Positions 50,001-62,000 of a DNA stretch of 64,000 nucleotides are shown here, one piece after another. The DNA is from Omphiscola glabra. Its lineage: Eukaryota; Mollusca; Gastropoda; Lymnaeidae. The notes below the pieces were generated by a model that saw nothing but the letters and a program-made list of their open reading frames with translations, searched no databases and was not told the DNA's origin. Position 1 is the first letter of the stretch, and each line of letters begins with the position of its first letter. Position numbers and translations under genes: made by a program. The stretch is taken from positions 21,377,316 through 21,441,315 of the forward strand of contig OZ024794.1 of the NCBI GenBank assembly GCA_964017045.1. The letters run 5' to 3'.

Positions 50001-53000
50001 ATTTTTGACCGTCACATTTTCAAGTTCCCTGAAATTTTTAAATATATCATCAATGCTTTTTCTACCAAGTAGCGCTATATCGTCTGTGTAGGCCAGGTAT
50101 TGCAGTGACTGGCTTTATAAAGTTCCTTATGGTTGTTCTGTACCACCTCTCAGGTGCTCACACGTATGTTTCTAATGCTTTTTTCTAAAGTGATGTTGAA
50201 AATGATACACGGATTTCCTTGTCTGAGGCCCAGATTGATTGGGAACTCCCTCAAGTACTCCCTCTGTACTTTGATTCTACTTTTGTAGTTATCCATCGTC
50301 ATATGTATGAGTCGGGTAAGTTTGTTAAGGACTCCAAGTTCCAGCACATCATCGTTCATGTATTTCCTGTCTATGCTATCATAACCTGATTTGTAGTCCA
50401 GATATAGTTGGTGTATGTTGATGTATTCTTAGCATTTTTCTACGAGACATCTAACAGTAAATATATGAACGTTTGAAATGCCCCTTCACACATTGTCTTA
50501 AAGATACATTGAATACAGTGCATGATACCCTCACTAGGTAACTCTTGTTACCAGTGAAATATCCGCATCAACACCAGGCACAGAAACATTGCAAATCCCA
50601 TCTACATTCATAGGAGCCATAATGATCAATAAATTGATCGTGGGCCCTTAATAGACAGAAAAAGAAGAAGAAATTTAGTTTGTGTCTGCACTGGTCGCCA
50701 TAATGCCTCCCCCGACGCTTGAAAAATTATTTCCCCCGATCAAATGAAAGTCTTATCAAAACATTCGAATCATGTATACTCCAAAATGCACCTTTTGATT
50801 GTTAAACAATCACACATTTTCTGCTGCCCTACTTCCCGATAAAAATTACTTGTCATGACAGACACATTTGGTGCTGATATATACACTGCCCAGCGGCGTG
50901 CCTAGTGTTAGCGCCACCCTAGGTGGGTTAACTTTTTTGCTACGCTACCTTTCTCGATAGAAACACTGAAGATGTCCGTAAAATCCCGCCGCTCTAACTA
51001 AAGAAAAAATGACAACTGGGAAGACCAAATGTTCGCCCCCCACACTGCTACGTCACTGACGTGAGTCTTTGATGACAGGGGACAAGATTCATTTTTACAC
51101 CCCCACCCTTTTTCCCTCCCCCCCCCCCGCTAAACTCTGAAACCTATTATTTTCATCCATTAACACTATGCCCATTAGATGCCCCGCTAATCTGGCGCCC
51201 GGGGACATATGTCCCATCTGCCACCCCTTAGCTACGCCTCTGGCCACTGAAAAACTGGCACTGCCCCCCCGAACGTCAAAAGTGCCCCCTCGGGGGAAAA
51301 TTTCTGAAAGAAACACTGGGTCTGCTTCCTTTAAATTTAATGGAATCGTGTGGTCTTAGTCTAATGATATTGAATATCCTTGCCGTGCTCATTAAGTGGA
51401 TTTCATTTCTAAGACTCCAAATATTATAATTAACTTCACCATTTTCCTTCTTTTTATTTGTTTGTTTTGTTTTTCATCTTAAAAAAGGTATTTTAAAATT
51501 AGATTTAGATTACTACATTAAATTGTTACTCATGTAATTAAAGTTGTCAAACTAATAATATACTAATTTATTATTGTGTAGTGACATATTAAAATTAAAA
51601 AAACTTTACTCATTGTTAAGGACAGACCGAAAGGGATTTTCTTTCTGGTTTCTGCCGAAACCAAACTGAAAGTTAAAAATGACATTCAATCAAAACTGAA
51701 ATCAAAAGCTTAACTAGAATTTTGGCTAAAATCGAAAGATATATACCCCAGCACAACATTTAAAACCTATGTCATGAGACAATGTTGGAAAGAAACTTTC
51801 AACTTTATTAACAATACTTAATAATTAGTAAATAATCTGCAATAAAAAAATAATAATTACGAACCTACACTTACAGTAAGAGTCATTAAATGGCAGTTAT
51901 TTTAGTGTTAATTGGTTAGTTATTAAAGTCAAACAAACAAATTTTGAAATGTTGTAGGTCTGAAACAAAATTGTCTCTGCATTATTTACCTTTATATCTA
52001 CCTTTTTATGAACATAACTGTAATCAAAATGAATGTAACGAATGAATGAATTGAATAACCCTAAGGTTCGCACATTTTATTTTTTAAAAATTAAATAAAA
52101 AATAATTTAAAAAATGCTACCATTCCCATTCCCTTATTTTTGTTTATTCAAAGCTATTTAGCTTTGCCTAAGTATAATTGTAATTTTATTTTTGGAAATA
52201 TTTCACAAATAGGTCATCATGCATCTGAGAGCAAAGTTCATAGTGGATCAGTCATATATTATTATTATTATTTGTTGTCTTATATAGCGCTGTACCCCAG
52301 CCTAGGGCTAGGCTCACCGCGCTGTACATAAAAATATTAAAAAAGAGACATAATGGTGATATTAACATAAAATACATATATAATATAAAATACATATATA
52401 TAATAAAGAACAGATGTACAGAGACAAAACAAAATCTAATGCATATTCACCTCATCCACACCAGAAATTTTACATGACAAGCCTTGGACGGCGGCCAGCA
52501 GCAGCGTTTATCGGTCAGATGTGGGGAATCAGTCGGGGCAGTAGAGTTTACAGAGATGTGCTTTGAGTGCAGTTTTGAAGGCTGTGATAGTTGATATATT
52601 GCGGATGTGTAGTGGAAGAGAATTCCATTGTTTGGGGGCACAGTAAGAGAAAGATCTTTCACCGTATGTTTTTGTGCGAGTCTTGGGGACAGAAAGAATA
52701 CACCCATCTGTGGAGGAGCGAAGCTGTCGAAGGGGTGAATAGACAGAGAAGTTCGGTTAGATAGGAAGGGCAGGAATTTGAGAAAAGTTGTGGCAGAGAA
52801 CAGAGAGTTTATAGTCAATTCTTGCTTGTACAGGTAGCCATATCATTCCATGACAGCAAGACGCCGAGCATAATGTATTCACACACCACATATACACTTC
52901 ACATGTTTAATATTATATCTCTATTTGTGACTAAAGTTTTTTTATTTCATCCCTTATAAAATTCCAAAATGTGACATGACTACTAACTTCTCAAGAAATT

Positions 53001-56000
53001 TTACTTGCCTCCTTAATTTCAACATTACTATTGTCAATAAACTTGACTTCGTCAACTGGTGAACTAAAAAAAATGCGCACTGGCCCCCCTTTTGCGCATT
53101 CATTATAGTTAGCTTTAAATGCCTTTGGAGGCTTAAGCTCCTCCACAAGCTCAGTAATATTCTCTTTTAATTCATTTTCACTTTCACAGGCCCGCGTAAG
53201 AAGCAACTAACTCCCTACCACCTCAAAATCATACTCAGGGGAAAAACGATCTAGACATCGGCGGGCAGATCGCGAATTCGATAGGGCCCTACGAATAATC
53301 TGGTACAAGGGTCAGCGGAGACAAGTGGGCTTTTTGGCTGCCCCCCTTCCGGTTGTTCAATTGATCTGAAACTTTGTACACTTACCCCCTCTCAAATGAC
53401 AATACAACACTTCAAGATCAGTAGGTCAACAATGACCACCACCGAACCTTGAGTGACCCCTGCGGGTCAAAAATTGAATGTCAGCTTTGACCCTCTCCCT
53501 GATCGCCAAATGATCTGATACTTTTTACACCACCCAACAACTAATGACAATACAACCAGGCCATAGCTTGCCTACAACCAGGCCATAGCTTGCCCACCAC
53601 CAATAACAATATAACCAGGCCATAGCTTTCCCACCACTAATGACAATACAACCAGGCCATAGCTTTCCCACCACCAATGACAATACAATCAGGCCATAGC
53701 TTGCCTTCAACCAGGCCATAGCTTTCCCACCACCAATGACAATACAACCAGGCCATAGCTTGCCCACCACCAATGACAATACAACCAGGCCATAGCTTTC
53801 CCACCACCAATTACAATACAACCAGGCCATAACTTTCCTACCACCAATGACAATACAACCAGGCCATAGCTTTCCCACCACCAATGACAATACAACTAGG
53901 CCATAGCTTTCCCACCACCAATGACAATACAACCAGGCCAAAAGTAATGATAAATAAATAATTTAAAACTAACAGGTACCAAATAAAAAAATATTTTTAA
54001 AATACTTTTAAAAAACAAGCTTTTCCAAAAATTTATTAATAAAATAAGTGCCCCTAAAACTTCAGAGTTTTTACAGTCATGTGACTTTAAAACAAAAAAT
54101 AAGCGTGAGCGAACATGAACATAATATTTCTTTGTAAATCACAAAGACATACAAGTAGCTGTATCGCTAATTTCATTCCACTTACTTGCAGCAATGCAAA
54201 TACCTACACGTGTCCAACATTTTATATGTCAAGTCATACTACATCATTGTGTTTCATGGACGCCCACGCTTTTTTTTTTTTTTTTTTTGTCACGTGACAG
54301 TAACTACTCGGAAGTTTTGGGGGACATTTATTTTATGCTTTTCAGTTTTTAGCATTTTAAAAAATATTCTTGTTTTATTTGAGCCACGAGACTTTCTTTT
54401 TTAAGAATACATCTGGGGTAATAGAAAATAGGCTTTACCAGAAACATATGTATTATAATTAAATTATTCAAATTTTACAGAGAATCCGATTAAGAATGAA
54501 AACTGAGTTTAAATTTAATGTTTTCAACCGGCGACCAGTGGCGTATCTATGGTTGGAGTCTCCCGGAGTTGGCCAAACTTTTTGCCGCCCCCATCCATGA
54601 AAAAAAATCATCTGCATTCATCAGGCCGAAAATGGCCCCTCTTAAAATATAGAAAACAAAGTGCCGCAACCCCTTCCTACCCCACTGCCGGCGAACCTAT
54701 AGAAAACTGAGGGTAAGATGGAGCTTTTGTGTTACGAAGTGGCTACACGTACCCGGGTACCAGAAATGAGAGGTTGGGTTTGTAAGACAAAATGAGGTAT
54801 CAAATCAAAGATAATTGAATGGGCTATACGTTTGTTAACTTAATTCTTCAGTTTAACTAAAATAAACTACAAGAAATGACATCCGAATAGCATTAGTCAA
54901 AATGGACCCGGACACGCAGCGCCGCCATTCGCACCCGGGTCCCATTAGACTCAATGTTATTCGGATGTCATTTTGTGGTAGTTTATTTTAGTTAAAGATG
55001 AGATACACAGGGGCAAGAGAACATCTTGTAGAATAGATGAGATAATTAGTATCAATTATGACATTCCGTTTGGGGAATAAAATATTTATAATGAAAAATC
55101 ATAATATTATATAAAAAAGCTCTTATACTTTGTGCAAAGAGATGCAAATGGGGCACAATGTAGCCACCAATATCACTAATATCAGGGATGCCAAATTCAT
55201 CAAAATACTAAACTTTTGACTACGGTATTTAATTTGAAATAAATTTTACAGATTGCATTAAAATTATTAATTTTTTTGGGGTATCCTGACTTTATTTTTC
55301 AAACAGCTCATTTAATAAATTAGGGTAAGCGTTTTTGCAGAGTATTTAATGGTATTAATTACGTGGTTCTTTTTTGTTTTGTTTTTTTTGTTTTGTTTCT
55401 ATTACAATTACCCGGTACTGATTTTTCATTAAAAAAAATATATATGTAACTCGAATAAAGACCTTGGTTTTTAATTTTTAAAACATTGACAATTTATCTG
55501 TTTTGGTCACTTTGGAAAAGATAAATAGTAGTATGAAACAAAATGTGTAAAAAAATACTAGATACATTTTTATTAAAAAACAACAACACCCCCCCCCCCC
55601 CCAAAAGTGATTAAAATGACTCATGGTGTAGTCAAATTTAAGTGTATGTGTGTCAAATAATAGAAAATTTGTTAAGCTGTTTAACACAAAACCTTTGCAT
55701 TTTAACATAAAAACTCTCACGTGGGTAACTATTTGATATGGCGTACAATTTTCTTAATAATTAGCAAAAACAGAATTCCAGTTTCAATAGTTCAAAGTAA
55801 AATGGGTATGCAAATTAAACTTTAACTAGTAAACACATTGTAAATATTTCATTTTCTTAAAAAATTTTTTTGTCACCAACTATTTTTAGCTGTGAGATTA
55901 TGAGGATAGGTTTCTGTACGTTTAGGCCTGTCCTCATTGTTATTAGCTAGTGCTTTGAAGGCATCAGCACTGGGCGACATTTTTTAACCATTGTAAAGCC

Positions 56001-59000
56001 AACGAAAGGACAGCGGGAAAAGGCGATCCTTTCCAGTGCTTTGTGCCAAACTTCAGACCGACAAAGTCGACCTAGACGAAGAAGTCGTGAGAACGGAATA
56101 TTATCTCTACATGATTTCGGATGGGAGGTAGAGAATAGTAGGTCGATGTGCGTTGTGAGTGGGTTTATAAAATATTGCCAGCTCGGGGTTGCGGACCGCA
56201 TCGGGTGACACCGTCCCTGGGGCTGATAACAAAATGTGCTATTTAAATCAAAGGGGGCTTTTTCGAGTCGGTTCATGCACTGGGCGTAGTTAAAAACGAG
56301 TGCAGGGTGCCACCAGAGCAATATACCGCCAATGGGGTAGATAGAGTTAATCCCACCAGCGTGTTTGGCCAATGTTTTTTTCCGCCCACCCCGGTAACCG
56401 CCCGAGCAGCGTCGACCGGTTCGGACTGCCGCCTCATTTGTATTGCCCTCTCATTTGAATTTGCTTTGAATTGCCCACTCATCTGTATTTCCCCCTCATT
56501 TGTATTGCCCAGCATTTGCATTGTCTCCTCATTTGTATCACCCCCATTTGTATTGCCCTCTCATTTGTATTACCCCCTCGTTTGTATTGCCCTCTCATTT
56601 GTATTGCCCTAGATACCTGCTTACTTCTCTTTTGATGTCCTTGACCCAAGAAACCGTCCGAGCATCGTCGGCCCGTTTGGACTGCCGCCTCATTTGTATT
56701 GCCCTCTCATTCGAATTGCCCCCCTCATTAGTATTTCCCCCTCATTTGTATTGCCCCCGCATTTGTATTGCCCCCTCATTTGTATTGCCCTCTCATTTGT
56801 ATTGCCCTCTCATTTGTATTGTCCTTCCATTTGTATTGCCCTCTCATTTGTATTGCCCTCTCATTTGTATTGCTCTCTCATTTGTATTGCCCCCTCATTT
56901 GTATTGCCCTCTTATTTGTATTGTCCTTTCATTTGTATTGCCCTCTCATTAGTATTGCTGTCTCATTTGTATTGTCCTCTCATTTGTATTGCCCTCTCAT
57001 TAGTATTGCTGTCTCATTTGTATTGCCCTCTCATTAGTATTGCTGTCTCATTTGTATTGCCCTCTCATTAGTATTGCTGTCTCATTTGTATTGTCCTCTC
57101 ATTTGTATTGCCCTAGATGCCTGCTTACTTCTCCTTTTATGTCCCTGACAGGATACATTTGAATGTTTGGGGATCAGTTTTGATTGACCATAAACGTAGC
57201 TTGTATTTTTTGTTTGTTTACTTTCCAGAACAAGTGTGGCCCAGGAGCTATCCAGAAAGGTAAGCATTATCCATGACGTATTGTTACAGTGACAGCTGTC
57301 ACGAGTTCTCTGATGTCACTGCGATAATTCGGACATCACTCATTGACACAAACCCGATGAAACGAGATTCTTCTGTTACAAGTATTTTACACTGTATGAT
57401 AATTTTTTTTTTTGCTGGCATCCGTCCGTCACAATGTGACGATGGTGTGGACTTCTCATGACGAGGATTCACAAGGCCTGGGATTATTATTCTAGGATTA
57501 TAAGCTGGATCCCAACAATAGCCTCTCTCCACGCCGCTGGATAACCCAAAGCAACACCAAGGATACAGCTTTGCACCAGTGGCGTGGAGAGAGACACAAG
57601 GTAGCCACCAATATCAAGGATGCCAAATTCATCCACATACTGAACCTGTGACCATTGAATTTGAAATACATTGTAAAGATTGCTTCTTTTTTTTTTTTTT
57701 TTTCCCGATTTTATTTTTGAAACAGTGGCGTCGCAGGTGTTGTCGGAATGACTCATCGTAACAATGTTATCCACCTACGGGACTCCATCTCCGGGTTTGA
57801 ATTCAGAGTTTGAGCTCAGAAGTTGTGCATCTCGTTTCTATAATTTACACCATATAGAAGAGCATGAGATCGTTATATAAAAGTGATGCTTTAACCTAAT
57901 CTTGACAATGTTGAATATTTCTCTGCTATAATTTAATCGTAATATAGGACAAACAGTGCCTAGAAACGTTAACTCTTAGTTTCCCCCTGTAGTACTGGAT
58001 GCAGCGTTGTCTCCCCTCCGCCTCTACGTCTGACACTCTCTGGTCATACCCTTGCCAGGGTTTCTTTCAGGCCTATCTACGAGGAGTAGGGGGCACTGCC
58101 CCCCCCCCCGGGAAAGTCAAGCCCCCCCCCGTAGCAAAATGAGTAAAAAATGTGTAAAATAATATAAAGATAATATATATATTTTTCTAATAAAAACGAC
58201 TAAATTGTCTTTTTTAAACAGTTTTAAAAAGATTAATATCTGGTGCCTTTAACCAATTACAATTAGTGGAATATATGAAATATCGTTACGTTCGATATAG
58301 TTGATGATCTGTATTTTTAAGATTAATCTTGTTAAAGGCTACAGTATTCGTTTTTAAATATCACAGTTGCCACTCCAGATTATAAGCCGATGTCTTACTT
58401 CTCGTAATTGGCATATATCGGTCTTTTTTATTCTTTTTTTTTTTTGTAACTTCAAAAGTTTAAGTATTTAAATAATCACTGTATTTAATTAGCTTTACAT
58501 TAATATAAAAGTCTACAATTTTAATAATAGATCGTGCTAAGTATCAAACATGCGCTATCTATTTTCAAATTATGTTTCATCATATAAGCATGACTTTTAA
58601 AGTAGGGATCGGTGTTAATTATACATTGTATGATTGCATTAGTCTCTAAAAAAAATTTGTATTTGCATAACTAAAAATTAAGTCGGTTCCACGTGTGTTG
58701 AGTTATAGAAAATTAGATATTTTGTTTAAAAATTAACAATTTAACGGGTGCATACAAAAAGTGCAAATTTCATCAACTATTATATCGAAAGCGTTTGTGT
58801 TTTCTTTTAATGTGCTACTTTTGTTACAAAGTTTTATGAATAACAAAGGTTACGAAAATACGTAGCTTATATTTATTATTATTATCCACAGATTTAAAAA
58901 AAATTTAATTTTTTTCTTGATAGAAATCTATCAGAAAGCTAAAAAAAAAAAAAAAGAAGAAGAAAGATTTTTTGTGAACTAGCATTTCGATGATCATATC

Positions 59001-62000
59001 AATTCTTTAAAAAAAAACATTTGTTGGTACTAGTTTTAAAAACAATTCCTACTCCTAATTTGTTCAATTTAAACTAAATTCTGTGGATTTGGTTAAAAAA
59101 GTGTTTTAAAGTATATCTAAGAGGCAATTTGTAATTTATCTGAAAAAAGTTATAGTATTTTGAAAATACAAATAAACATTTCAATCAACTGAATATTGGG
59201 GAGTATATACTTTATTTGAATACAATATCCCTTAGATAAAATCACACATTAATAAAAAAAGATATAATGTCTTTTGTAAACAACTTATGTCTGCTTAAAA
59301 TAGTTAAACCGTTCATATACGATTTATAAAAATAACCAGTTTTCAAAACCCATAAAAAAGTATAGACCTTTCTAATTAAACGTTTTTATTTTTATTTTTG
59401 ACTCTGGTAAAGTTTGGAAATAATTAGAAAATGTCGTCTAATTATTATAAGTAAGTTGATTTGTTGTTTTCCCTTTGCGTTCAGCATATAAAATAATTTT
59501 TGAAAAATAGTGCTTTGAAGTGATTGAACCCTTTATAATATTTTTTGTGTGTGTTGAAAATTCATTTATTTACGTAGCTATCCCCACCCCCAAATAATAT
59601 AAATAAAAAATTAAAGCCATGTTAATATTTTATAGTAATATACTTTTTTTTTTTTTTGCATAACACAAGCAGGTCAAACACTTTTCCGTTCCCCTTCCCC
59701 ACAACCCATTTTTTTCCAAGCTGCATTGAAATATGCCAATTAAGAAAGTAACGTCATCACATCTTTAAACTCCTAAAATATCCGAGGCACAATGCAGTCG
59801 TATGGCTGCTGGGCACACACGATGGTTCTAAGGTTAAGTGACACCTACATTTTTTAACTAGGATCTCTTCCGTTGCTCTCCAATTAAGTGTAGAATGTTG
59901 CAAAAATAAATTCAGATATGTGATAAAATGCATTATTGTATTTTTAATACGTCAACAAATTCTGGGGACTATAAATATTTAAGGGGCAAGAATGATCTAG
60001 GACACAACTGGAATGAATATAGTTTATGTCCCACTGGTGCGGAATTTAAGTTTAACATGTCTTTGATCATTATTGTGGCTCATTTTGGCACTTCCAACCC
60101 GAAAGTTTGAAATGCAACTTCAAAATTGTCTGAAAGAAATATCAAATTCAAGTATGCGCCAAAATGTACCCGAGCATTTTGAGTTGCCCGACTGTCTTTA
60201 GCACCCTAAATTTCTGCACCCCTTCACTCAATGGTACACTAAAGGGTTGATTATAAGCTTGTGCAAAATGCTTACTCAGGGGCACGCCACAAACGGAGTG
60301 AATTCTGTTCATGTATGGCACTGGGCGCCGTAATGCCTCCCACAAAACCTCTCGTTCAAAAAGTATAATAGAAACGCTTTTTATTTTAGCCGACAACTTG
60401 CAAGTCCATATATTTCTTCAGTACATATTTTGTCTAGTAGCGGAGTTATCGAAATGGTTAGTGGTTACACGCGAGCAAAGAGGAAACAGGGACGAAGGCA
60501 GAGTGGAGGTACCGCAGTGGTGGGTGATATTTTCTCCTTAGTTCTTGGGGAGGTCCGCCCCGACCCCCTTTCCGGGGCCCCCTTTATACGCTTGATGCCT
60601 AGGGGCCCTAAAATCCTAAGGACGTCTATGCTGCATATGAAAAAAAAAGTGACACCAGGTTGGACCACTCCATCCGCCTCTACAGTGTTTGGTGTCAGGG
60701 GACAAGATTCATGTTTACGCCCCATCTCTCAACTCTGAAACTGATTATTTTTTACTTCAACCATTAAATACCATCAAAGCCCATTTTGCCACCCCCCGCT
60801 AGTCTGGCACCCCGGGACATCTGCCACATCTGGCACCCCTTTGCTACACCTGTGGCCACTAGCAAATGGCACAACCCTCCCGAAATGTGAAAAATCCCCC
60901 CCCCCCCGGGGGGAAAAATGTCTGAAAGAAACACTGATTGATCATCTGACGACTGGTGTCGCATGACGTGTCATTCCTTTAATACCGGGCATTACACCAG
61001 ACACCAGTGTGTATCGCTTGGTCACAAACATATGCGTTCGGATGAGGATTTTCGACCTTTGACCTCAACTTTAAAAAAATGTCAAGTCTTATAAATTAAG
61101 TTTCATTTTTTACTGTGATGAGAATATTTTCCCCTCTTAACAGCTCTACTATTGCTTTAGAGACGCCGACGAGTTTCACAGCGAAGAAAACAAGCAGAAG
61201 ATGTCTAACGGTATCCCACTTACAGATGAGGTACTGTAGAGTTTTGACGTCTTGTCATCAGGAAAAAAATACTTGAATGATTGAACTTATTAGTCTTAAG
61301 ATCAATCAGTAACTAAACCCATACGTACGATGATGTGGCTATAGGCTCAGCAAACTTCTATTGGTTAAGAGCAAAAACAGTAAATATTGTATTTCCATGT
61401 AGGGCAGAATGTTCCAAAACTTTACATTAATACGGCTGTTCTCAACCTGTGGGTCGCGACCCCTTTGGGGGTCGAATGACCCTTTCTCAGGGGTCGTCTA
61501 AGACCACCGGAAAACACATATACTATACTAAAATAATTTTGTGGTTGGGCGTCGCCACAATACGAGGAACTGTATTAAAGGGTCGCGGCATTATAAAGGT
61601 TGAGAACCACTGCACATGACCCGCTACTAACGCCATCCGATTTAATCGTGCTATTGCGAAGTTTCAAAGTATTTACTATACTATAATGTAATGATGTATT
61701 GCTTTTCTGATTTCAGGACAGACTGCCTTGGTTATTAGCGATGCATTCGTACCTTACAAGGTAAAGTCACAAGATACACTATTCTGAGATAGGGCTGAAA
61801 AAAGAGGTTGAAAAAAAGAGTTATACAAAAGAAATGGACCAAGATAAGAGGATACCATACGCTTACACGCGCTGGCTGGACACTGAATTTGTCATGTTAG
61901 AATTATAACTATAACACTCAGTGGTGGAAACACAGAAGATGTCACGGTAGAACTATAACTACACTCACTCAGTGGTGAAAACACATAAGTGGCCATGGTA

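Larger units (their letters stand above)
47114..57228 (+). other. Gluconokinase intron 1, 10.1 kb, built largely of transposons and minisatellites
   Basis: It starts gtaagt and ends ctttccag. In order it holds a 4.0-kb hAT-like element with a nested LINE (47313-51318), another LINE remnant (52255-52840), a 37-bp minisatellite (53556-53940), a truncated foldback (54735-54997), a Penelope-like fragment (55950-56250) and a 17-bp minisatellite (56430-57110). The split of the phosphate-binding loop codon Lys14 makes accurate splicing of this intron essential. Confidence 0.85.
57260..61143 (+). other. Gluconokinase intron 2
   Basis: It starts gtaagc and ends tcttaacag and mainly consists of the second long hAT-like element (58056-60936). 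Before it lie an inverted repeat (57518-57593) and a dispersed repeat (57598-57725). Confidence 0.85.

Noticed and set aside
53525..53941. 138-codon Trp/Gly/Val-rich protein
   Set aside because: It is the translation of the 37-bp minisatellite; codons follow the repeat and there is no start or splice context.
56307..57071. Overlapping plus-strand frames encoding HLYCPLICIA repeats
   Set aside because: A 17-bp tandem repeat has no stop in any frame, so all three frames stay open and give the same rotating peptide.
56430..57110. CRISPR-like array
   Set aside because: Units are contiguous with no unique spacers, and the setting is an animal intron.
60430..60738. 102-codon frame in gluconokinase intron 2
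   Set aside because: It lies inside the hAT-like repeat, crosses its GC-rich subterminal part, is not preserved in the sister copy near 51000, and resembles no protein known to me.
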